This document shows positions 58,360 to 64,000 of a stretch of DNA of 64,000 bases, one piece after another. The stretch is from contig NZ_JACVXA010000013.1 in NCBI RefSeq assembly GCF_014903745.1, forward strand, positions 1-64,000, in the 5' to 3' direction. Every line of letters begins with the position of its first letter. The stretch's first letter is position 1. The position numbers and the translations under genes were made by a program. Below the pieces are notes generated by a model. It did not search any database. It saw only the letters and a program-made list of their open reading frames with translations, and had not been told where the DNA came from. The stretch comes from Mangrovicoccus algicola. Its GTDB lineage: Bacteria; Pseudomonadota; Alphaproteobacteria; Rhodobacterales; Rhodobacteraceae.

Positions 58360-58379
58360 CCCGGTGCCCTGGCACCGGG
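58360..58379 (+). terminator. Hairpin after gcrA
   Basis: CCCGGTGCC (58360-58368) and GGCACCGGG (58371-58379) are a perfect dyad seven bases after the gcrA stop. No T-run follows. Confidence 0.5.
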
Positions 58380-58598
58380 CAGCGCGATTGCCGGGGGCGC
58401 GACAAGTCCCGCGGACAGACAACCGGTGCAGAACCCGCAGCGGACATCCCCGGGCCCGGCCCCGGCATCCCGCGCCTGCGCCTGCGCCGGACGCGGCGTC
58501 CGTTCTTGCCGGTCGCGGCCCGTCGGCCCGTCATCGCGCCGGGCGCGGGGCTCTCCTCCCGGCATCCTGCCGCGCCGCGGGCCATGCGGCGCCGTCCC

Positions 58599-58618
58599 GC
58601 CCCGGCGAAAGCCGGGGC
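58599..58618 (+). repeat. GCCCCGGC-GAAA-GCCGGGGC hairpin element
   Basis: A perfect eight-pair stem with a GNRA-type loop, followed by CTCCTGTTTC. It may be a terminator or one copy of a short dispersed palindromic element; a related GGCCCCG/CGGGGCC hairpin is at 3303-3319. Copy number elsewhere cannot be judged here. Confidence 0.4.
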
Positions 58619-58713
58619 CTCCTGTTTCGCGCCAGCCCCGGTGACGGCGGTCGGATCCGCGCCGCGCGCGGAACCTCTTCCCGCGGCAGGCCGGATCCTC
58701 TATGTGCGGCTCC

Positions 58714-60087
58714 ATGTCCCAGAATCCTCCCAGCCTCCGCCCGGATCTTGCGCCGAAAGGCCGCTTCGACGCTCCCGCCCGCCCCGGCCAGCCGACCATC
58801 GGCATGGTCTCCCTCGGCTGCCCCAAGGCGCTGGTCGACAGCGAACGCATCCTGACCCGGCTGCGCGCCGAGGGCTACGCGATCTCGCCCGATTACCACG
58901 GCGCGGAGGCGGTGATCGTCAATACCTGCGGCTTTCTCGACAGCGCCAAGGCCGAGAGCCTGGAGGCGATCGGCGAGGCGCTGCGCGAGAACGGCAAGGT
59001 GATCGTCACCGGCTGTCTCGGTGCCGAACCCGACTACATCACCGGCGCGCATCCCAAGGTGCTGGCCGTGACGGGCCCGCATCAATACGAACAGGTTCTG
59101 GATGCCGTCCATGGCGCCGTGCCGCCCGCGCCGGACCCGTTCATCGACCTGCTGCCCGCCTCCGGCGTGTCCCTGACGCCGCGGCATTACAGCTATCTGA
59201 AGATATCCGAGGGCTGCAACCACAAGTGCAAGTTCTGCATCATCCCCGACATGCGCGGCCGTCTGGCCTCGCGCCCCCACAGGGCGGTGATGCGCGAGGC
59301 CGAGAAGCTGGTCGAGGCGGGCGTGCGCGAATTGCTGGTGATCAGTCAGGACACCTCCGCCTATGGCACGGACTGGGCCGACCGCCCGTCCAAGGCGCCG
59401 ATCCTCGACCTGGCGCGCGATCTGGGCAGGCTGGGCGCCTGGGTGCGGCTGCATTACGTCTATCCCTATCCGCATGTGCGCGAATTGGTGCCGATGATGG
59501 AGGCCGCCGCGACCGGGTCGGGGATCCTGCCCTATCTCGACATCCCCTTCCAGCACGCCCATCCCGACACGCTGCGCCGCATGGCGCGTCCGGCCGCCGC
59601 CTCGCGCACGCTGGAGGAAATCGCCGCCTGGCGCGCTGCCGTGCCCGATCTGGTGCTGCGCTCGACTTTCATCGTCGGCTATCCCGGCGAGACCGAGGCC
59701 GAGTTCCAGCACCTGCTGGACTGGATGGACGAGGCGCAGCTCGACCGGGTCGGCTGCTTCCAGTACGAGAATGTCGCGGGCGCCCGCGCCAATGATCTGC
59801 CCGACCATGTCCCGGCCGAGGTCAAGCAGGAGCGCTGGGACCGGTTCATGGAGAAGGCCCAGGCGATCTCCGAGGCGAAGCTGGAGGCCAGGGTCGGCAA
59901 GCAGCTGCAGGTCATCGTCGACGAGGTCGATGCCGAGGGAGCGACCTGCCGCACCATGGCCGATGCGCCGGAAATCGACGGCAACCTGTTCATCGACGAG
60001 GGGTTCGAGGCGCTGAAGCCCGGCGACATAGTGACGGTCGAGGTGGACGAGGCCGGGGAATACGACCTCTGGGGACGGCTGGCCTGA
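58714..60087 (+). CDS. rimO: Ribosomal protein S12 methylthiotransferase RimO
   Basis: Radical-SAM enzyme that adds a methylthio group to an aspartate of S12. The 457-residue protein has the N-terminal domain with cysteines in [21 protein letters not shown] and TGCLGAEPD, the radical-SAM CNHKCKFC, and a C-terminal TRAM domain. [12 protein letters not shown] is taken as start; an ATG four codons upstream is possible. Neither has a strong ribosome-binding site. Confidence 0.95.
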   Translation: MSQNPPSLRPDLAPKGRFDAPARPGQPTIGMVSLGCPKALVDSERILTRLRAEGYAISPDYHGAEAVIVNTCGFLDSAKAESLEAIGEALRENGKVIVTGCLGAEPDYITGAHPKVLAVTGPHQYEQVLDAVHGAVPPAPDPFIDLLPASGVSLTPRHYSYLKISEGCNHKCKFCIIPDMRGRLASRPHRAVMREAEKLVEAGVRELLVISQDTSAYGTDWADRPSKAPILDLARDLGRLGAWVRLHYVYPYPHVRELVPMMEAAATGSGILPYLDIPFQHAHPDTLRRMARPAAASRTLEEIAAWRAAVPDLVLRSTFIVGYPGETEAEFQHLLDWMDEAQLDRVGCFQYENVAGARANDLPDHVPAEVKQERWDRFMEKAQAISEAKLEARVGKQLQVIVDEVDAEGATCRTMADAPEIDGNLFIDEGFEALKPGDIVTVEVDEAGEYDLWGRLA

Positions 60088-60102
60088 CCGGTCCCGGCGC
60101 GC

Positions 60103-60639
60103 TCAGTCCCGATCGGCGCAATCGGGCGAGAGCTGCGCCGCGACCAGTTCCAGGCGCGCGGCGTAATTCTGGCGGACAGGCTCGAAGCGCAGGCGCACCT
60201 CCACCGTCTGGCGTTCGGCCATCGGAGCGCGATGGATCATCTCCGCCAGTTCCATCGCGGCCGGCTGCTGCAATTCATCGAAGGTGATGCGCCCATGGGC
60301 CGTCCGCCCGTAATCGACGATATTGGCCCGGTCCCCCTCCGCACGGGCGAGTTCCTGGAAGGCGGGAAAGATCGTTCCGTCCGTCGGCATGTTGGCCAGG
60401 CTGACCTGCATCGCCTCCGGCCCGTCGGCCGCCTGCAGAACCGCCGCCAGCATCGAGGAACTGCGGATCTCCAGCGCGCAGGACACCGTCCGGCGCATAT
60501 CCCCGGCAGCCTTCTCGAATTCCGCGACCAGCCGGGTCTCCGCCGCGGAGATCCGCGCAGCGGACAACTGGTCCACCACCGCCACCGAGGCGGCAAGCAT
60601 CGCGCCGAACGCCAGGAAATCTGCCAAAGTCATATTCAT
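60103..60639 (-). CDS. Hypothetical membrane-anchored protein
   Basis: About 178 residues with one N-terminal hydrophobic helix (FLAFGAMLAASVAVVDQL), then a soluble helical part. No known motif was seen. The start is unclear: ATGs at 60639 and 60633 and a GTG at 60672 are all possible, and none has a good ribosome-binding site. It is convergent with rimO, 15 bases apart. A role cannot be given. Confidence 0.6.
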   Translation of the reverse strand: MNMTLADFLAFGAMLAASVAVVDQLSAARISAAETRLVAEFEKAAGDMRRTVSCALEIRSSSMLAAVLQAADGPEAMQVSLANMPTDGTIFPAFQELARAEGDRANIVDYGRTAHGRITFDELQQPAAMELAEMIHRAPMAERQTVEVRLRFEPVRQNYAARLELVAAQLSPDCADRD

Positions 60640-60734
60640 GAAAGCACCGAAAGTCTTGCGGAAGGGTTCCACAATCCCGGGAATATGTCAATTTCCGGCA
60701 AGCTGCCGGGCAAACGCGGGCGCCCGGCGGGCTG

Positions 60735-61490
60735 CTACTGGCCGCGGGTCAGGCGCGCCATCGTCTGCTGCACCACCCGGATGCGGTCGCCATTCGGCGG
60801 GTGCGTCCCCAGGAACTGGTCGCCCGGATCGCGCGCGCGGGAGAAATAGGCGACCCCGTCCACCGGGTCGTAGCCCGCGTGATAGGCGATCTGCGCGCCC
60901 AGGCTGTCGGCCTCCAGCTCGTAATTCTTGGAATAGGCCCGCGACCCGGTGAAGGCGCCCAGCTCCTGCGCCGAGGCGATGGTGGAGGACGTCCCCCCCA
61001 GCGCCGCCGCGGCAAGCCCCGCCGCGATGGCCGCCGCCTCGGTGGTGCTCTGCTGACGCGCGATATGGTCGGAAATGTGATGCGCCGCCTCGTGCGACAG
61101 CACGAAAGCCACCTCGTCGGCATTGCGCAGATCGTTCAGCAGCGTCTGGTTGACGACGAGCAGAGGCTGGCCGTTGGCCAGCTGGGTCTGGTAGGCATTG
61201 GCGGGCTTGGACGGGTCGCGGTCCAGCTCGATGCGGAAATCGCAGTTGCGGGCGGGCGGCGTCGCGCGGCAGACCTGTTCCGCCACCGGCTCCACCCGGG
61301 CGACGATGGTCGCGAAGTTCTTGTCGGCGGGGGCCTTCTGCGGCGTCCCCGAGATCACCGGCCGGGCCGCCGTCTGCGTCTGCGATCCCTGCGGCGCCAC
61401 GGCCACGGTGCAGCCTGAGGCGGCCAGCACCACGGATAGCAGTATCGACAGAGCGGCCGGGCGTCCCGGCACCGTGATCGCGAGCATCAT
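60735..61490 (-). CDS. M48-family metallopeptidase, lipoprotein
   Basis: A 251-residue zinc peptidase. It has a lipoprotein signal with lipobox LAASGC, the zinc site SHEAAHHISDH (HExxH), the third ligand region YELEADSLGAQIA, and the C-terminal GTHPPNGDRI typical of M48 (BepA/LoiP-like). It is likely an outer-membrane-associated protein quality-control enzyme. AGGAGG stands six bases before the first of two adjacent ATGs. Confidence 0.9.
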   Translation of the reverse strand: MMLAITVPGRPAALSILLSVVLAASGCTVAVAPQGSQTQTAARPVISGTPQKAPADKNFATIVARVEPVAEQVCRATPPARNCDFRIELDRDPSKPANAYQTQLANGQPLLVVNQTLLNDLRNADEVAFVLSHEAAHHISDHIARQQSTTEAAAIAAGLAAAALGGTSSTIASAQELGAFTGSRAYSKNYELEADSLGAQIAYHAGYDPVDGVAYFSRARDPGDQFLGTHPPNGDRIRVVQQTMARLTRGQ

Positions 61491-61634
61491 GCTGGCCTCC
61501 TCAGCGCGCCAGACCATTACCTAGCGAGGCCGCGCGGCACAGGCAAGCGGCGCCGTGGCGCGCCCGCTGCATCCGCCGCACTGGCCCCCGGCCCCGGACG
61601 TGCTAGCCTTGCTGCAGGCAAGTGGAGGTTTCCC

Positions 61635-61877
61635 ATGTTCACGATCGAACACGAATTCGACGCCACGGTGGTCACGCTGGTCGACGAGGGCGGCACGCAT
61701 CTTCAGGAGGACGTGATCGTCAGCGCGCTGGACGACTGCGTGACCATCGCCCAGTACGATCCGGTGCGGCGGCAGGAGAACCTGGTCACGCTGTCGATGG
61801 CGCAGGTGGCCGACCTGCGTGCCGCGCTGGATCTGCCCGAAGGCATGTATCGCATCGTCCGCAAGGCCGGCGCCTGA
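61635..61877 (+). CDS. Hypothetical protein, 80 residues
   Basis: A small acidic soluble protein with a single cysteine (DDCVTIAQYDP). GTGGAGG lies upstream of the ATG and third codon positions are G/C-rich, supporting coding. No family recognised. It is convergent with the DUF167 gene, four bases apart. Confidence 0.65.
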   Translation: MFTIEHEFDATVVTLVDEGGTHLQEDVIVSALDDCVTIAQYDPVRRQENLVTLSMAQVADLRAALDLPEGMYRIVRKAGA

Positions 61878-61881
61878 CGGG

Positions 61882-62118
61882 TCAGACCCGCCGGAAGGTC
61901 TTTTCCCGCGACGCGGCGCCGCGCACCAGGTCCAGCGCGGTTTTCGGCAGGCCCAGATGCGCGGCAAGCGCCTTGCGCGCCGCCTCCGTCGCCCTGCCCT
62001 TCTCGGGCGCTTCGGTGACATAGACACGAAGCCGCCCGCCATCCTCGACGATCCGCCCGCGCGAGGCGCGCGGCGTGACCGTCACGGTGATGGTGTCGCC
62101 CGGTTGCATGCCCCGCAT
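61882..62118 (-). CDS. DUF167 (YggU) family protein
   Basis: A protein of about 78 residues with the family pattern ITVTVTPRASRGRI, LRVYVTEAPEKGRATEAAR and LGLPKTALDLVRGAASREK. Structures of this family are small alpha/beta folds; function is unknown. The start is uncertain: ATGs at 62118 and 62109, or a TTG further upstream, since homologues often begin a little earlier. Confidence 0.8.
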   Translation of the reverse strand: MRGMQPGDTITVTVTPRASRGRIVEDGGRLRVYVTEAPEKGRATEAARKALAAHLGLPKTALDLVRGAASREKTFRRV

Positions 62119-62232
62119 CTGCCCGCTGCGCAGGCCCGGCGCAAGCCCCGCGGACAGGGCCGCGACCGCCCCGCCCTTGACCCCGGGGGGCAAAGCGCCG
62201 ACCTAGGGCCCATCCACCGAAGGAGATCCGAT

Positions 62233-62811
62233 GTGACCGCCGCCCGCCCCGATGTTCTCGACTTCCTCCTCACCCGGCGTTCGCGTCCGGCCAAGACCCT
62301 GACCGCCCCGGTCCCGGACAGCGACGCGCTGGGACCGCTGCTGAGCGCGGCGGCGCGCAGCCCCGATCACGGCGCGCTGGAGCCGTTCCGCTTCATCGTG
62401 CTGGAGCGCGCGGCCCTGGCGCGCATCGCGGAGCTGATCGCCCCGGCGGGCGAAAGGCTGGGCCGCAGCCCGGAGGAGATCGCCAAGCAGCGCGCCGTCT
62501 ATGCGGGCGGCAACCTGGCGGTGGCGGTGGTCTTCTCGCCAAGGGAGAGCCCCAAGGTTCCCCGGGTCGAACAGCAATATACCGCGGGCGCCGTCTGCCT
62601 GTCGCTGCTGAATGCCGCGCTTGCCGCGGGCTGGGGGGCGAACTGGCTGTCCGGCTGGGCCAGCCACGATCCGCAATTCTGCGCCGAGGCCTTCGCGCTC
62701 GAGCCGCAGGAAGCCATTGCCGGGCTCATCCATATCGGGACCGAGAGCACGCAGCCGGCGGACCGGCCGCGCCCCGACATCAATGCCATCACCACCTGGG
62801 TGCGGGCATGA
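62233..62811 (+). CDS. Nitroreductase family protein
   Basis: A 192-residue FMN-dependent oxidoreductase like YdjA. LLTRRSRPAKTLTAPVP gives the N-terminal FMN-phosphate arginines, PDHGALEPFRFIVL and GAVCLSLLNAALAAGWGANWLSG complete the fold. The start is a GTG with GGAG seven bases upstream; the ATG just before it would run into TGA. The stop overlaps the EI24 gene start (ATGA). Confidence 0.88.
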   Translation: MTAARPDVLDFLLTRRSRPAKTLTAPVPDSDALGPLLSAAARSPDHGALEPFRFIVLERAALARIAELIAPAGERLGRSPEEIAKQRAVYAGGNLAVAVVFSPRESPKVPRVEQQYTAGAVCLSLLNAALAAGWGANWLSGWASHDPQFCAEAFALEPQEAIAGLIHIGTESTQPADRPRPDINAITTWVRA

Positions 62812-63494
62812 TCCGCGACATTTCCCGGGCGCTGGGACAGATCGGCGACCCGCGGTTCCGCAAGGTGCTGCTGCTGGGGCTGGGCATCACGATCGGCCTC
62901 CTGCTGGCCTTCTACGTCGTCACCGCCTGGCTGGTCGCCTGGATCGTGCCGGACACCGTCACGCTGCCCTGGATCGGCCAGGTCGGCTGGATCAACGACA
63001 TCGCCTCGGGCGCCTCGGTCCTGGGGGCGATGGTGCTGTCGAGCTTCCTCATGGTGCCGGTCGCCTCGGCCTTCACCGGCATGTTCCTCGACCAGGTCGC
63101 CGACGCGGTGGAGGACCGGCACTATCCGCATCTGCCGGATGTCCGCCCCACCCCCTTCACCGAGACGCTGGCCGACACGTTCAGCTTCCTCGGCGTGATG
63201 ATCCTGGCCAATATCGCGGCCTTCGCGCTGTATATCTTCCTGGCTCCCTTCGCGCCGCTGATCTTCTGGGGGCTGAACGGCTTCCTGCTGGGGCGGGAAT
63301 ATTTCCAGCTGGTCGCGATGCGGCGGCTGGGCGCCAAGGGCGCGAAGGAGCTGCGCCGCAAGCATTTCGCCAGCATCTGGATCCTGGGCGCGTTGATGGC
63401 GATCCCGCTGACCGTGCCGCTGGTGAACCTGCTGGTGCCGATCATCGGCGCGGCGGCCTTCACCCATTTCTACCACCGGCTGGCGCGCAGCTGA
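62808..63494 (+). CDS. EI24-domain membrane protein (CysZ-like)
   Basis: A 228-residue protein with about four to five hydrophobic segments. FLMVPVASAFTGMFLDQVADAVE and FWGLNGFLLGREYFQLVAMRR are typical of the EI24 family, whose E. coli member CysZ transports sulfate. No sulfur-assimilation genes adjoin it, so the substrate is open. It is coupled to the nitroreductase by a four-base overlap. Confidence 0.83.
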   Translation: MIRDISRALGQIGDPRFRKVLLLGLGITIGLLLAFYVVTAWLVAWIVPDTVTLPWIGQVGWINDIASGASVLGAMVLSSFLMVPVASAFTGMFLDQVADAVEDRHYPHLPDVRPTPFTETLADTFSFLGVMILANIAAFALYIFLAPFAPLIFWGLNGFLLGREYFQLVAMRRLGAKGAKELRRKHFASIWILGALMAIPLTVPLVNLLVPIIGAAAFTHFYHRLARS

Positions 63495-63551
63495 GCGCGC
63501 GCACAGCCCCTGTGCGCCTGGCTGACTGGACCCGTCGCGCGAATCCTCCAT

Positions 63552-63571
63552 CTTGTGTCCCGGAACACAAG
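63552..63571. promoter_or_regulatory. Dyad upstream of the glutathionyl-hydroquinone reductase gene
   Basis: CTTGTGT (63552-63558) and ACACAAG (63565-63571) are perfect arms around a six-base centre, 14 bases before the ATG. The position fits an operator for a repressor, or a hairpin next to the AAGGA ribosome-binding site. Confidence 0.45.
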
Positions 63572-63585
63572 GAAAGGAACGCGCG

Positions 63586-64000
63586 ATGGGCTTGCTGGTG
63601 GACGGGGTCTGGAAGGACCAGTGGTACGATACCGACAAGACCGGCGGCAAGTTCGAGCGGTCGAAATCCCAGTTCCGCAACTGGATCACCGCCGACGGAT
63701 CGGCCGGCCCCTCGGGCACGGACGGGTTCCGCGCGGAGCCCGGGCGCTATCACCTCTATGTCGCCTATGCCTGTCCCTGGGCGCATCGCGCGCTGATCTT
63801 CCGCGCGCTGAAAGGGCTGGAGGAGATGATCTCCGTCTCTTTCGTCAACTGGTACATGGGCGATCACGGCTGGAGCTTCGAGGATCCGGGCGACGGCATC
63901 CCGGGCGACGACCTGTTCGGGCTCGACTACCTGTACCAGATCTACCTCAAGGCCGATCCCGGCTATACCGGCCGCGTGACCGTCCCGACCCTGTGGGACA
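63586..64000 (+). CDS. Glutathionyl-hydroquinone reductase, N-terminal part
   Basis: The gene runs off the right edge after 138 residues. YACPWAHRAL holds the catalytic cysteine of the YqjG/EcpA class of glutathione transferases, which reduce glutathionyl-hydroquinones. The N-terminal GKFERSKSQFRNWI is also a family mark. AAGGA stands seven bases before the ATG. Confidence 0.93.
   Translation, partial: MGLLVDGVWKDQWYDTDKTGGKFERSKSQFRNWITADGSAGPSGTDGFRAEPGRYHLYVAYACPWAHRALIFRALKGLEEMISVSFVNWYMGDHGWSFEDPGDGIPGDDLFGLDYLYQIYLKADPGYTGRVTVPTLWD

Larger units (their letters stand above)
58354..58713. other. 360-base GC-rich gap between gcrA and rimO
   Basis: No frame here looks like a real gene; open frames lack a start signal and give Arg/Pro-rich low-complexity sequence. 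It holds two hairpins (separate entries). A promoter for rimO must lie here or be upstream of gcrA, but no clear -10/-35 boxes were seen. Confidence 0.6.

Noticed and set aside
1-64000. Mobile element, phage, toxin-antitoxin or defence island
   Set aside because: No transposase, integrase, phage, restriction or toxin-antitoxin gene and no flanking direct repeats were seen; gene content is core metabolism throughout.

Overview
The window is a 64-kb stretch of very GC-rich chromosomal DNA with tightly packed housekeeping genes on both strands. I infer an alphaproteobacterium of the order Rhodobacterales, most like Paracoccus or a close relative. The reasons are: a GcrA cell-cycle regulator, a DinB polymerase with an N-terminal cysteine cluster, a second-type 440-residue GltX, a fused YlxR/L7Ae-like protein in the rimP-nusA-infB operon, DUF2254 and EI24 membrane proteins, and strong G/C preference at third codon positions. 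No rRNA, tRNA, CRISPR array, insertion sequence, prophage or integrase was seen.

Layout. 1-3296: end of accB, then accC and a succinate-semialdehyde-type dehydrogenase. 3348-5268 (minus): an 18-repeat MORN protein followed by a small membrane protein. 5385-11665: an autoregulated-looking MarR-GNAT fusion, nadE, a FrcK/YggC-like kinase, an exported metallo-beta-lactamase-fold hydrolase, a minimal zincin peptidase and gltX. 11755-14370 (minus): clpB behind a sigma-32-type promoter. 14636-17061: a small unknown gene, pyrF and a DUF2254 protein. 17065-18578 (minus): a dadA-like amino-acid dehydrogenase behind a tandem glycine riboswitch. 18656-22714: dinB and a NUDIX gene whose start codons touch back to back, an HxlR-SMR pair, a YigZ/IMPACT protein and cysteine synthase. 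22794-24475: an ABC-2 exporter pair.

24629-32080 holds a complete Na+-translocating NADH:quinone reductase system: nqrABCDEF on the minus strand, with apbE (flavinylation) and nqrM (assembly) divergent on the plus strand. The shared 272-bp control region contains two inverted repeats. 32121-33533 has a CBS-domain gene coupled to a 59-residue membrane protein, and an exported unknown protein at the end of secA. 33512-38995: secA, then divergent ppiC-argJ-mutT. 39258: a 40-residue orphan gene with its own promoter-like sequence and terminator. 39554-44987: the rimP-nusA-ylxR-infB operon. 45162-49174: a chemoreceptor, prolyl aminopeptidase and ubiG. 49204-54419: SHOCT protein, meaB, DUF3108 protein, hrpB. 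54438-56564: argD-argF. 56791-60087: an ABC-2 permease without adjacent ATPase, gcrA and rimO. 60103-64000: small unknown genes, an M48 lipoprotein peptidase, a DUF167 protein, a nitroreductase, an EI24 protein and the start of a glutathionyl-hydroquinone reductase.

The most interesting material is regulatory rather than a new gene system: the glycine riboswitch on dadA with a possible Shine-Dalgarno pairing, the twin operators of the MarR-GNAT gene, the zero-spacing dinB/NUDIX junction, the dyads in the nqr/apbE region, and two very small genes at 32121 and 39258. I found no convincing previously undescribed defence, mobile or biosynthetic system.
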